Notes: a model not told the origin generated them from the sequence alone. DNA of 64,000 bases from Inquilinus sp052113205 (GCF_052113205.1 NZ_JBFRCU010000017.1:31352-95351); one strand, 5' to 3'. Numbered from the stretch's first letter, positions 35,145-47,035 are shown. Program-made: numbers and translations.

Positions 35145-35735
35145 CTACCGGCCCAGCGCGATGGCCGAGCCGGTGAAGGGCACCACCGCCGTGAAGCCCG
35201 CCGGCGTCGGCGAGATCGGCGCTCCCGCGGCGGTGCCGAACTGGGTGACGCCCCGGCCGAGATGCTCGGCGACGTCGTGCCGGCCGCCGCCGAAGTCGAA
35301 GGGCGTGCTGGCGACCAGGCGGGCGGAGAACACGTTGGTGCCGACCAGCGACACCGCCGTGGTGCCGTCGGACTGGGTGACGGTGGTGCCGACCACCAGG
35401 CTGGCGCGGCGGAAGGTGGCGATGCAGTCGCCCCGGGCGAAGGAGGCCGGGTGGTCGAAGGTCCCGGCCGGCCGGCGCTGCAGGTAGATCGAGAACTCCC
35501 CGACCGGATCGACCCCGAGCTTCAGCCCGCCATTGTCGACGCCCTTCGCCTGGAACGGCTTGGCGGCGAAGGTGAAATGCGCGGTGGTCTCGGAGCGCTT
35601 GCTGTCGAACAGCGGCACGTCGAGGAAGGGCAGGTGCAGGAAATAGCCGTAATCCGCCACCGGGCCGCCCGGCTCGGCCTGGTAGAAGCGACCGGTGACA
35701 TACCAGGCGAGCTCGGCGGGGAGGAGGGAGGGCAT
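35145..35735 (-). CDS. Hypothetical protein, beta-rich
   Basis: 196 residues. No signal peptide or membrane segment. Rich in beta-forming blocks such as LAWYVTGRFYQAEPGG, ETTAHFTFAAKPFQAKGVDNGGLKLGVDP and a Thr/Ser/Gly-rich C-terminus. I do not recognise a family. Its stop is adjacent to the start of the kinase-like gene, which indicates one operon. Codon usage is like the high-GC neighbours, so I regard it as real. Confidence 0.65.
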   Translation of the reverse strand: MPSLLPAELAWYVTGRFYQAEPGGPVADYGYFLHLPFLDVPLFDSKRSETTAHFTFAAKPFQAKGVDNGGLKLGVDPVGEFSIYLQRRPAGTFDHPASFARGDCIATFRRASLVVGTTVTQSDGTTAVSLVGTNVFSARLVASTPFDFGGGRHDVAEHLGRGVTQFGTAAGAPISPTPAGFTAVVPFTGSAIALGR

Positions 35736-36134
35736 GGGCGGTCCCTAGGCTTGAAGATGTGAGGGATGGATACTTGGCACGGGCGAGGCGGGTGGGCACG
35801 GGTTGGAGTTTCGATGATAGCGCCCAATGGCGCCGCACTATGGCTCGCCTGTCCGGATGCCCAACCTCCAGCGCCACAGTCCACGCCAAAGGCGACGCCG
35901 GGTGGACGTTTACTGGGCGCCTGGATGCCGCATTGGCCATAGAGTGATACGCTGGTGGGTTCGGGAACTCCTCTGCCGACGGCTCGGAGACATCTGCCCG
36001 CGATCACGAGCGCGTAGAGATTATATAGTCGCCGCCGCTGGCTTCTGGCCCTCAATATCAATCGATATTGACACAATCAAGAAAGTCGATCAATCTGTCT
36101 GTCGACAGTCGCCGCTCTGTGTGCGATGTTTGGT
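35736..36134. other. Intergenic region, junction of an AT-rich islet
   Basis: 399 bases with no convincing gene. Up to about 35990 it is ordinary high-GC sequence; after that A+T rises, marking the left edge of the islet that reaches 37970. An inverted repeat lies at 36052-36071 (own entry). I see no att-like direct repeat shared with the right edge. Confidence 0.6.
36052..36071 (-). terminator. Possible hairpin after the DUF3800-like gene
   Basis: Perfect eight-base arms TCAATATC and GATATTGA with a four-base loop, 64 bases past the stop at 36135. The stem is AT-rich and no strong T-run follows, so it may be a weak terminator or a protein site. Confidence 0.35.
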
Positions 36135-36857
36135 CTAAACTGATATTTGCCTGATTCGGAAGAATGGATGGTTGCGAAACGCCTCTTCAGTAAATGAAGA
36201 AGCGTTTAGTTCTTTTTTGGCTAAACTAACGATTTCCCTGCGTACTCTAGACTCCTTTGCTTCGCAGTTAACTAAGCCGGTTAAGAAGTGTGCAATTTGT
36301 ACGAGATCATCTTGGTCGATGTAGTGAAAGCGACTTGATGGCTTCCAAGGCTCTACCTCCGAAAGTGCTTTTTTAAAGATATCTCGATGCGTAACCCCAT
36401 GATCCGTGAGGTGAATAACTAATTCTGAGGTGGGTTTAATTGATGAATTGTTTAAAAGCAATCTATGTGCTTGTAAATATAGAATATCTCTCTCAAAGGC
36501 ATCGTCTGGCCATGGGAGATTTTGAAATTTGATACACATAAACTTCATTTCATTTTGCCGAAGCAGATATCTCAACAATTCTGGAAAGAATATGAGTTTG
36601 AGATGCTCCGTAGTTCTCGTTCTAAGGACCCGTGTATAATTTACTACATCACGGATTATATTTATAGATTGTTTATGTGATGACGGGTTACGTGTTATCA
36701 AAGCTCCCAGGTGTAGTTCATCCCATGGTTTTCCGCTTTGGCCTATATAACAATGAACAGTAGAGTCCGACGGCGCGGCACGAGATGGCAGTGCAATTGA
36801 CACCGCCGATCCCATCAAAATTACTCTTCTCGTCATCAATGGATTGTGTTTTGTCAT
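36135..36857 (-). CDS. DUF3800-like protein with N-terminal signal-like segment
   Basis: 240 residues from ATG 36857, with GGAG six bases upstream. After a hydrophobic, twin-arginine-containing start (about 9-28: TRRVILMGSAVSIALPSRAA) the order of blocks resembles DUF3800, an RNase H-like family: CYIGQSGKPWDELHLGALI, EHLKLIFFPELLRYLL, LVIHLTDHG and a late YIDQDDLVQIAHFLTGLVN. If so, key acids are altered: the usual DESG is GQSG and QLAD is QIAH. Function is unknown. The gene is AT-rich and lies beside a membrane pentapeptide-repeat gene on the same strand. The family call is tentative; a plain secreted hypothetical is the alternative. Confidence 0.5.
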   Translation of the reverse strand: MTKHNPLMTRRVILMGSAVSIALPSRAAPSDSTVHCYIGQSGKPWDELHLGALITRNPSSHKQSINIIRDVVNYTRVLRTRTTEHLKLIFFPELLRYLLRQNEMKFMCIKFQNLPWPDDAFERDILYLQAHRLLLNNSSIKPTSELVIHLTDHGVTHRDIFKKALSEVEPWKPSSRFHYIDQDDLVQIAHFLTGLVNCEAKESRVRREIVSLAKKELNASSFTEEAFRNHPFFRIRQISV

Positions 36858-36899
36858 GAATATCTCCAATATCTAAATTCTTTGTTCAATATACTGTAT

Positions 36900-37751
36900 C
36901 TATTTTGGAGAAAAATGCTGAGGAAATCTTGTCTTCGTCACATCGACATTGTCAAGTATTATCCCATCCAATCTCGAAGAAGATAAATCTGCACCGGCGA
37001 TGCCTTGTGCAGAATTCAAATCTGACTGGCGTAAATCTACGTCCCGCCAAGTCACCTGATTGAGCGCCGCGCCGCTTAACTTTGCACCTCTCAGGACGGC
37101 TTCAGTAAATACTGCGCCAACCAGGCGAGCGGTTCTGAGATCTGCGTCTGAAAGATTCGCTTGGTCAAGTCGAGCTTTTACCAAGTTCGCTCCTGCAAGA
37201 TGGCCGCCGGGCAACTGGAGGCGCCGAAGGTCGCTTCCTCTCAAATCGACATCTGTGCATTGTTCCTTTGCAGCGATCTGACTGATTCCGGTCATAGACT
37301 CTTGAATGTCGGCGGCAAGGACAGAATGATTGCCTACAAGGGTGTCGGATGCCCGTCGCCGAACCAGAGCGGACAGCGAGGCGCATGCGATCGGCCCGAG
37401 CCCGCCTGATTGCGTTGCCAATGCCCAAAGTGCTCGAGCCGCTGTTGCACGTACATCGATTGACTCGTCGGTCAGCTTGTTTATGTAAGCATCCGCACGA
37501 TAACTATTCTTAAAATTTATATACTGAACGAAAACGAAGGCTAGGATTCCAACGCATAAAGCGGTAATAGCCAGTATAAATATATAAGTGACAGAACGGA
37601 GTACCAATTTATACAGATTTTTTCCTAGAATTTCAGCCAAATTCAATCGTTCCAGTAGGATTTTGAACAAGTAAAATAGAACTAGAATTGCCAGGGCGGC
37701 TAATGAAATTGGAGTTGCTATTTTTTCCGATATTGAGAACATAGTCTCCAT
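36900..37751 (-). CDS. Membrane-anchored pentapeptide-repeat protein
   Basis: 283 residues. Two membrane helices (about 12-32 and 50-75) are followed by a linker with Arg/Ala-rich helices and, from about residue 165, pentapeptide repeats of the A(D/N)Lxx type: TDVDLRGSDLRRLQL, AGANLVKARLDQANLSDADLRTARL, GAVFTEAVLRGAKLSGA, DVDLRQSDL. The repeat coil should lie in the cytoplasm. Start ATG 37751 has GAGG eight bases upstream. AT-rich, unlike its neighbours, and 42 bases upstream of the DUF3800-like gene. Pentapeptide coils mimic DNA or scaffold complexes; the role here is unknown. Confidence 0.78.
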   Translation of the reverse strand: METMFSISEKIATPISLAALAILVLFYLFKILLERLNLAEILGKNLYKLVLRSVTYIFILAITALCVGILAFVFVQYINFKNSYRADAYINKLTDESIDVRATAARALWALATQSGGLGPIACASLSALVRRRASDTLVGNHSVLAADIQESMTGISQIAAKEQCTDVDLRGSDLRRLQLPGGHLAGANLVKARLDQANLSDADLRTARLVGAVFTEAVLRGAKLSGAALNQVTWRDVDLRQSDLNSAQGIAGADLSSSRLDGIILDNVDVTKTRFPQHFSPK

Positions 37752-37979
37752 AATGAATGCCTCACATTAGAATTTGCCAACTCTACCATATCGAGTGGCA
37801 ATGACACAATTCGGTACCGCTACTGGCTATCCGATTGCGACGATTTTGATTCGAAATTGACGAGTGATAGGCCCCGGGCGTGATGACCGAGGGTATTGCA
37901 TTAGTAGCTAGTTCGGCAGGCAGATCAGTAGGAGCGGGTTACCAGCGTCGCTGACGATGGTCCCTATAGCTCCATTCCC

Positions 37980-40112
37980 TCATCCCCCCGTCTGCGCCGA
38001 CAGCAGCACCACCGCGCGGCCCTGCAGCGCGTAGGTCTCCCCCGCCGGCAGATGCCCCCGCGGCGCCGCGTCGGGCTCGGCGGTGTCGACCAGAGCGGTC
38101 CAGACGGTGCCGTCCGGAACTTCCGGCAGCAGGAAGGGCACCGGCTCGTGGTGGGCGTTCAGCAGGAGCAGCAAGGTCGCCTCGGAGCCGCGGCGGCGGA
38201 TGCCGGTCGGCTGGGCGCGGCCGTCGATCAGCATGCCCAGGCAGCGGGTCTGCGAATTGGCCCAGTCGTCATTGCCCATCTCCTGCCCGTCGGGGCGCAG
38301 CCAGGCCACGTCCTTGACGTCCAGCTCCTCATTGTAGATTCCGGCCAGGAAGCGGCTGCGGCGAAGCACCGGATAGCGCTGGCGCAGCGCAATCAGCCGG
38401 CGGACGAAGCGGGCCAAGGCGCGGCCGTCCTCGCCGATCGCCGCCCAATCCACCCAGCCGATCTCGTTGTCCTGGCAATAGGCGTTGTTGTTGCCGTTCT
38501 GGGTGCGGCCGAACTCGTCGCCGCCGAGGAGCATCGGCGTGCCCTGGGACAGCAGGAGCGTGGCCAGCAGGTTGCGCTTCTGCCGCTCGCGCAAGATCCG
38601 GATGTCCGGGTCGCCGGTCGGGCCCTCGGCGCCGTGGTTCCAGGACAGGTTGTCGGAATGGCCGTCGCGGTTGTCCTCGCCGTTGGCCTCGTTGTGCCGG
38701 TCGTTGTAGGAGACCAGGTCGTTCAGGGTGAAGCCGTCATGGGCGGTGACGAAGTTGACGCTGGCCCAGGGCCGGCGGCCGCGGCGGTTGAACAGGTCGC
38801 CCGAGGCGGCGAGGCGGGAGGCGAGGTCGGCCACCTGGCCCTCGTCGCCCTTCCAGAAGCCGCGCACGGTGTTGCGGAAGCGGTCGTTCCACTCGGCCCA
38901 GCCGGGCGGGAAGCCGCCGACCTGGTAGCCGCCGGGGCCGAGGTCCCAGGGCTCGGCGATCAGCTTCACGCGGGCCAGCACCGGATCCTGGCGGCAGGTG
39001 TCGAGGAAGCCGCCATTCTCGTCGAAGCCATAGGGCTCGCGGCCGAGGATGGTGGCGAGGTCGAAGCGGAAGCCGTCCACCCCCATCTCGGTGACCCAGT
39101 AGCGCAGGCTGTCGGTCACCATCTGCAGCACCCGCTGTTGGCTGAGGTTCAGCGTGTTGCCGGTGCCGGTGTCGTTGATGTAGTAGCGCTTGTCCTCCGC
39201 CAGCCGGTAATAGGAGGCGTTGTCGATGCCCTTGAAGGACAGGGTGGGGCCGCGCTCATTGCCCTCGGCGGTGTGGTTGTAGACGACGTCGAGGATGACC
39301 TCGAGCCCGGCATCGTGCAGCCGCGCCACCATCTCCTTGAACTCGGTGGTCTCGCCGGTGGCGGAATAGGTCGGGTGCGGGGCGAAGAAGCCGATGGTGT
39401 TGTAGCCCCAGAAATTGCTGAGGCCGCGCTCCAGCAGGTGCCGGTCCCGGACGAAGGCGTGCACCGGCATCAGCTCGACCGTGGTGACGCCGAGGTCGCG
39501 CAGATGGTCGACCACCGCGGGATGGCCGAGCCCCGCATAGGTGCCGCGCCGGCGCCGCGGCACCGAAGGATGGCGCATGGTAAAGCCGCGGACATGCAGC
39601 TCGTAGATCACGCTGCGGTCCCAGGCGATGGCGGGCGGGCGCGAGCGGCCCCAGGTGAAGGCGGGGTCCACCACCCGGCATTTCGGCATGAAGGGGGCGC
39701 TGTCGCGGTCGTCGAAGGACAGGTCCTCCTCCGGCGCGCCGATGGTGTAGCCGAACAGGGCGTCGTTCCAGGTCAGCTCGCCCACCAGCCGCTTGGCGTA
39801 GGGGTCGAGCAGCAGCTTGTTCGGGTTGAAGCGGTGGCCGGCGGCGGGCTCATAGGGGCCGTAGACGCGATAGCCGTAGACCGTGCCGGGGCGGGCATCG
39901 GGCAGGTAGCCGTGCCAGACCTCGTCGGTGTATTCCGGCAGCTCGACCCGGGCGAGCTCGCGCTTGCCCTCCTCGTCGAACAGGCACAGCTCGACCTTGG
40001 TGGCATTGGCCGAGAACAGGGCGAAGTTGACGCCCAGCCCGTCCCAGGTGGCGCCGAGCGGAAAGGGCTGCCCCTCCAGCACCCGCATCGACGCCGGTCG
40101 TACGCGCTTCAT
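37980..40112 (-). CDS. glgX: Glycogen debranching enzyme
   Basis: 710 residues. Isoamylase-type enzyme of family GH13 that removes alpha-1,6 branches from glycogen-type glucan. It has the N-terminal CBM48 (PFPLGATWDGLGVNFALFSANA), then the barrel with nucleophile in DGFRFDLATI (near residue 349), acid/base Glu in LIAEPWDLGPGGYQVG (near 386) and TAHDGFTLNDLVSYN. Neighbouring treY and treZ suggest it plays the TreX role, feeding linear chains into trehalose formation. Cytoplasmic. Confidence 0.95.
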   Translation of the reverse strand: MKRVRPASMRVLEGQPFPLGATWDGLGVNFALFSANATKVELCLFDEEGKRELARVELPEYTDEVWHGYLPDARPGTVYGYRVYGPYEPAAGHRFNPNKLLLDPYAKRLVGELTWNDALFGYTIGAPEEDLSFDDRDSAPFMPKCRVVDPAFTWGRSRPPAIAWDRSVIYELHVRGFTMRHPSVPRRRRGTYAGLGHPAVVDHLRDLGVTTVELMPVHAFVRDRHLLERGLSNFWGYNTIGFFAPHPTYSATGETTEFKEMVARLHDAGLEVILDVVYNHTAEGNERGPTLSFKGIDNASYYRLAEDKRYYINDTGTGNTLNLSQQRVLQMVTDSLRYWVTEMGVDGFRFDLATILGREPYGFDENGGFLDTCRQDPVLARVKLIAEPWDLGPGGYQVGGFPPGWAEWNDRFRNTVRGFWKGDEGQVADLASRLAASGDLFNRRGRRPWASVNFVTAHDGFTLNDLVSYNDRHNEANGEDNRDGHSDNLSWNHGAEGPTGDPDIRILRERQKRNLLATLLLSQGTPMLLGGDEFGRTQNGNNNAYCQDNEIGWVDWAAIGEDGRALARFVRRLIALRQRYPVLRRSRFLAGIYNEELDVKDVAWLRPDGQEMGNDDWANSQTRCLGMLIDGRAQPTGIRRRGSEATLLLLLNAHHEPVPFLLPEVPDGTVWTALVDTAEPDAAPRGHLPAGETYALQGRAVVLLSAQTGG

Positions 40113-40176
40113 CTACATCCCCTCTGACCGGCTCTCTCGCGGTCTTTTCCGAATAGCCCGACTCTACTTCTTCTCA

Positions 40177-40235
40177 GTCCCCCCTCCCCTTGCGGGAGGG
40201 GGGTAGGGGGAGGGGTCTGCGCGCGTCCGCGCGCG
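40177..40235 (-). repeat. Polypyrimidine/polypurine repeat, family B copy 2
   Basis: Inverse of the unit at 13661-13715: CCCCTCCCCTTGCGGGAGGG, then GTAGGGGGAGGGG and CTGCGCGCGTCCGCGCGC. It lies between the hypothetical gene at 40371 and glgX and faces copy 3 in opposite orientation. Confidence 0.85.
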
Positions 40236-40304
40236 GATGGGCAAGAAATCCAACCCGCCGTCACAACCAGTCTACCCAGTCCAGGCGGCACCAGGCCGAG
40301 AGAA

Positions 40305-40343
40305 CCCCCTCCCCCTAACCCCCTCCCGCGAGGGGAGGGGGGA
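40305..40343 (+). repeat. Polypyrimidine/polypurine repeat, family B copy 3
   Basis: CCCCCTCCCCCTAACCCCCT followed by CCCGCGAGGGGAGGGGGG. It can pair with copy 2 about 70 bases away to form a long hairpin between treY-side genes and glgX. Confidence 0.82.
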
Positions 40344-40370
40344 CTCATTTGTCTGCGGCGCCCCAGCCGC

Positions 40371-40893
40371 CTACAGCGCGTCGCGCCAGCGGGCGCGCCA
40401 CAGCCGGTAATCCATCCCGTATTCGCTCGCCGGGCTGGTCTCGTTGCCGAAGCGGTCGCGGAACGGGTTGAGCACCCGGTGGCCGCGCCACTCGAACACG
40501 TCGGTGGCCGCCGTGGGTCCCAACGCCTCGGCCAGCGCATCGTTCCGCAGGCCGCGCAGCAGGGCGAAGGCGTCGACCGGGCGCAAGCCCAGCCATTCGT
40601 CGAGATCGCTGGGGTGCAGGCACAGCCGGCGCCGCTTGCGCCAGTGGCCGAGCACGTCCCAGACCAGCGGGGCCGGCTCCTCCTCGTCCCCCGGCGGGCG
40701 GGCGACGGCGCGGATGTCAACCTGCCCGGCGAAGCAGCCGGTCAGTTCGGTCCGGTGCGGGGGAGAGGATGCAACCGACAGGCCCAGCCGCTCGAAATGC
40801 TCGCGCTGCGGCTCGTCGAGGCCGGCGGGGGTGCGGGGCAGGGGCAGGCCGGGGCCGGCCTCTGCGGCGGGGTTCGAGATCAGGCGCAGCACT

Positions 40894-40904
<11 letters not shown>
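40371..40904 (-). CDS. Hypothetical protein of the trehalose locus
   Basis: 177 residues from ATG 40904, preceded by GGAGATCGCA; the start lies 11 bases inside the end of treY, so it is coupled. No membrane segment or recognised family. Conserved-looking blocks are VWDVLGHWRKRRRLCLHPSDLDEWLGLRPVDAFALLRGL and a C-terminal EWRGHRVLNPFRDRFGNE. Its place between treY and glgX suggests a link to glucan or trehalose metabolism, perhaps regulatory. Confidence 0.6.
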
Positions 40905-43403
<2,499 letters not shown>

Positions 43404-43407
<4 letters not shown>

Positions 43408-45248
43408 GCGGCGGGCTCCAGCACCACGACGGTGCCCCAGCCTTCGACACCGTCGGCCAGGGTGGCAACAAGGCCGGGCGTGCTCTCGAACAGGATCTCG
43501 CCGGCCGGCACCTCCCAGGCGGGACCCTTCCCCGGGGCCAGATGGGCGACGATGCGCAGCCAGCCGCCGCCTTGCAGCATCCAGGCGACGTCCAGCATGT
43601 GGTCGCGGCTGCGGTCGATGCCGGGACCGATCCGGCGCGGCGCCAGCAGCGGCATCACCCGGTGCCGGCGCAGGTGCAGCAGCCGGCGCACCAGATCCAG
43701 CCGGCCCGCGGCCTCATCGTCATCGGGCTGCTGCAGCACCGCCGACTCAAAGGTGGCGGGATCGAGCGCGTCGGGCAGCGCCTCGGTCGTGCCGGCGAAA
43801 GAGGCGAAGGCGGCGAACTCCTCGCGCCGGCCGCGGCGCACCGCGTCGGCCAACTCGCCCTCGAAGTCGCAGAAGAAGGGGAAGGGCTGGCGGCTGCCCC
43901 ATTCCTCGCCCATGAACAGCATCGGGATCTGCGGCGCCAGCAGCAGCACCGCGGTCATCGCCTCGACCGCAGCCGGCTCGGCCAGGGCGGTCAGCCGGTC
44001 GCCGAGGGCGCGGTTGCCGATCTGGTCATGGTTCTGCAGGAAGTTGACGAAGGCGGTCGGCGGCAGATGGGCGCTGGGCTCGCCGCGCGTGGCCTTGCGA
44101 TGCTCCGACCAGTCGCCCTGATAGATGAAGCCTTCCGAGAGCGCCCGGGCCAGGCGCGGCACCGGGGCGTCGGCATAGTCGGCGTAATAGCCGTCATCCT
44201 CGCCGGTCAGCACGACATGGGCGGCGTGGTGGGCATCGTCGTTCCACTGTGCGTCGTAGCGCCCGGCGGGGCCGGGCGTGCCGACAAGCCGCCGCGCCTC
44301 GTTGCTGTCATTCTCCAGCACCAGATGGATGTGCCGGTCGGGGAAGGCGGCGCGGGCGGCGTCGGCGATCTCGGTCAGGATGTCGGGCCGGCTGTCGTCC
44401 CGGATGGCATGCACGGCATCCAGGCGCAGCCCGTCGAAGCGGAACTCCTCCAGCCAGTACAGCGCGTTGTGGCGGAAGAAGGCGCGCACCTGCGGCCGGC
44501 GGAAGTCGATCGCCGGGCCCCAGGGGGTCAGGCGGTCGGCATCGAAGAAGGATTTAGCGTAGAGCGGCAGGTAGTTCCCGGCCGGGCCGAAATGATTGTA
44601 GACGACGTCCAGCAGCACCATCAGCCCGCGCTGATGCGCGGCGTCGACCAGGCGCTTCAGGTCGTCCGGGGTGCCGTAGATCGACGCCGGGGCGAAGGGC
44701 AGCACCCCGTCATAGCCCCAGCCGCGCGATCCGGGGAAATCGGAGACCGGCATCAGCTCGATCGCGGTGACGCCGAGTTCGGCGAGGCGGTCCAGCTGCT
44801 GCTCCACCGCGGCGAAGCCGCCGGGCCGGCCGATGGCGCCGCAATGCAGCTCATAGACCACGGCCTCGTGCCAGGGCCGGCCGCGCCAGCCGGTGACCTG
44901 CCAGTCATAGCCGTTCGGATCCCAGACGATCGAGGGGCCGAAGGGGCCGCCGTCCTGGGCGCGCGAAGCGGGGTCCGGCACCTCGGTGCCGTCGCCCAGC
45001 CGATAGCGATAGGGCGTGCCGGCCGGCGCGCCGGTCACGGTGCGGCCGAACCAGCCGTTGTCGAGGCGTTCCAGGGGCAGCGGGGCGCCGTCCTGCCCGA
45101 GCAGCAGGGTCATGCCCTCGGCATCGGGCGCCCACAGGCGGAAGCGCGTGCTGCCGTCCGGGCGCAGCTCGGCGCCGAACGGCATGGCATGGGTTGTGCG
45201 TTCCGTCGGCGCTGCCGGCGCGGCGCGGGCGGCGGCCGGCGGGGTCAT
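43404..45248 (-). CDS. treZ: Maltooligosyltrehalose trehalohydrolase
   Basis: 614 residues. GH13 enzyme that frees trehalose from maltooligosyltrehalose. The N-terminal CBM48-like domain (FGAELRPDGSTRFRLWAPDA) is followed by the barrel with VYELHCGAIG, VVYNHFGPAGNYL, nucleophile in GLRLDAVHAI (near residue 273), acid/base in LVLENDSNE (near 310) and FVNFLQNHDQIGNRALG. ATG 45248 has GGAGGG upstream; an internal ATG at 45185 would also give a full domain. First enzyme gene after the DUF2934 gene. Confidence 0.95.
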
Positions 45249-45281
45249 CGGCCGCCCTCCAGTCCCAGGATCGGCATCCGG

Positions 45282-45479
45282 TCAGCCTCGCTTCGGCGCG
45301 CCATCGGGGTCCAGCTCCTCGGCGCCTTCCGGGACGCTGCCGGTGCCCTGGCTCTCCTCGCCCAGGATCTCGGCCTCGGCCTCGGCCCAATGCTGCTGCT
45401 GCCCGCCTTCGGGCCGGCCCAGCGCTTCCCAGATTTCGTAGGCGCGCCGCCGGATCTGCTCGTCGCGATCGTTGCTCAT
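45282..45479 (-). CDS. DUF2934 protein
   Basis: 65 residues from ATG 45479; an ATG three codons upstream touches the AGAAGG ribosome-binding site. The core EQIRRRAYEIWEALGRPEGGQQQHWAEAEAEI matches DUF2934, a small family often placed next to glycogen and trehalose genes. No enzymatic function is known; probably a small helical regulator or stress protein. It leads the treZ-treY-glgX gene series. Confidence 0.8.
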   Translation of the reverse strand: MSNDRDEQIRRRAYEIWEALGRPEGGQQQHWAEAEAEILGEESQGTGSVPEGAEELDPDGAPKRG

Positions 45480-45488
45480 CCACCACAT

Positions 45489-45990
45489 CCTTCTTTAGTA
45501 TTGGGACCAATATGGCCCTTTGATTCCGACCCGCACGGCAATTCTTGCTAACAAATGTGAATGTTTTGTAAATTGAAAGGTTATTTCTTCTCATCTCTCG
45601 GGGTACTTACATTGCTTCAACACACAATTTATTGTCAGGCAAAAGAAATCGCATCGCCTTGGGGCGAAGCATTTCTTCCTGTCTAAGGCGGTGTGCACCG
45701 AGACGGCTGCGCCCGCTGGTCTCTGAAAACCCGGTGAGGCTGCCGGCGGCGGAAACGCGCCCGCAGCACGGCCTCATCAGGGAGAATAGCGGCTGCGCGG
45801 TTCGGTTCCGGCCCGCTCGCAGATTTTTTCGGGCCTTTCTGCGCGTCGAGAAAGGTGTCTTTCCAGGACCGGAACGATTGCGGCATCATCACCCTCCGCG
45901 ATGCCCGCTTGACGGGAGGAGATGGGAATTGGTAACGTTCCCACACAACCTGTCCGAGAGGCAGGGCAGCATTCCACCCGGGAGACGCCC
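45489..45990. other. Intergenic region, partly AT-rich, with divergent promoters
   Basis: About 500 bases between the DUF2934 gene (minus) and the LacI regulator (plus). It is AT-rich from 45530 to 45650. A hairpin with AAGAAAT (45643-45649) and ATTTCTT (45671-45677) and an inner CGCC/GGGCG pair is visible, without a T-run. The LacI operator lies near the right end. No convincing gene is seen. Confidence 0.65.
45930..45943. promoter_or_regulatory. LacI-type operator O1
   Basis: TGGTAACGTTCCCA, symmetric except for one base pair and centred on ACGT with the CpG step typical of LacI/GalR operators. It lies 47 bases before the regulator's start and almost matches the perfect palindrome at 47083-47096, which supports autoregulation. 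Confidence 0.7.
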
Positions 45991-47034
45991 TTGAGCGGCA
46001 AGCGCCAGCCAACGATCATCGATGTCGCCCGCCTGTCCGGCGTGTCGAAGACGACGGTGGCGCGGGTGCTGTCCGGCGTCGGCGCGGTCCATGCCGAGAC
46101 CCGCCAGCGGGTGGAGGAGGCGGTCCGCCAGTCCGGCTATGAGCGCAACCACCTGGCCTTCGGCCTGCGCACCGGCCGCAGCCGGATGATGGGCCTGGTC
46201 ATCCCCGACATCTCCAACCCGTTCTGGGCCGACCTCGCCCGTGGCGCCCAGGACCAGGCGGAGGCGGAGAAGCGGTCGCTGCTGATCTTCAGCTCGGACT
46301 GGGATGTCGAGCGCGAGCGCCGGCATTTGCAGGCGCTGCGCCAGGCCCGGGTCGACGGCATCATCCTCAATCCGGCGACCGATGATCGTGGCCTGCTGCG
46401 CCAGACCGAGGCGCCGGTGGTGGTGATCGGCTCCTCCGGCGAGCGCTTCCCGGAATTCTCCAGCGTGCGCAGCGACGTCGCCCAGGGCGTGCGCCTGGCG
46501 CTCGACTACCTGATCGCCGCCGGGCACCGCCATATCGGCCTGATCAACGGCCGCGACCGGCGCGTCGCCCGCACCCGCTTCGTCACCGAGGCGCAGGCGC
46601 ATTGGCAGCGCCACGGCTTCGACCCCGCATCCCTGCCGATGGACGAGGGCGACTACACCGCCGACTCCGGCCTGGCGGCGGCGCGCCGGCTGATCGAGCG
46701 CGAGGGCCGGCGGATGACCGCGGTCTTCGCCGCCAACGACCTGATGGCGGTCGGTGCCATCCTGGCCGCCCGCACCGCCGGCCTGGCCTGCCCGCGCGAC
46801 ATCTCGATCATGGGCATGGACGGGGTGGAGGCCGGCGGCTTCACCGATCCCGGCCTGACCACGGTCGACAAGCCGCGCTACGACATGGGCGTCCACGCGA
46901 TGCGCCTGCTGCAGGCCGGGATCGACGGCGAGGCCGAGATCGAGCACACGGTGCTGCCCTGCCGGGTGGTCGAGCGCGCCTCGGTCGCCGCCCCGCCGCC
47001 GGCTTTGCGGACCGTCCGGAAGAAGAGCGCCTGA
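45991..47034 (+). CDS. LacI-family transcriptional regulator
   Basis: 347 residues from TTG 45991, with GGGAGA eight bases upstream; this start puts the HTH at the very N-terminus (PTIIDVARLSGVSKTTVARVLSGVG, hinge to about 60), the normal arrangement. A longer frame from 45922 would run through the operator. The C-terminal ligand domain resembles ribose-binding proteins (LVIPDISNPFWADLARG, FAANDLMAVGAILAARTAGL). It probably represses the transporter and ARH operon that follows one base later, released by the imported compound or a breakdown product. Confidence 0.9.
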   Translation: MSGKRQPTIIDVARLSGVSKTTVARVLSGVGAVHAETRQRVEEAVRQSGYERNHLAFGLRTGRSRMMGLVIPDISNPFWADLARGAQDQAEAEKRSLLIFSSDWDVERERRHLQALRQARVDGIILNPATDDRGLLRQTEAPVVVIGSSGERFPEFSSVRSDVAQGVRLALDYLIAAGHRHIGLINGRDRRVARTRFVTEAQAHWQRHGFDPASLPMDEGDYTADSGLAAARRLIEREGRRMTAVFAANDLMAVGAILAARTAGLACPRDISIMGMDGVEAGGFTDPGLTTVDKPRYDMGVHAMRLLQAGIDGEAEIEHTVLPCRVVERASVAAPPPALRTVRKKSA

Positions 47035-47035
47035 C

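Noticed and set aside
35759..36138. Two short plus-strand frames in the intergenic region
   Set aside because: No ribosome-binding sites, no domains, and they straddle a change in base composition.
36000..37980. Insertion sequence or integrative element
   Set aside because: No transposase, integrase, terminal inverted repeats or flanking direct repeats could be found; only the base composition is unusual.
45632..46012. Short frames on both strands before the LacI gene
   Set aside because: They overlap each other and the operator; Arg/Pro-rich with no conserved block.
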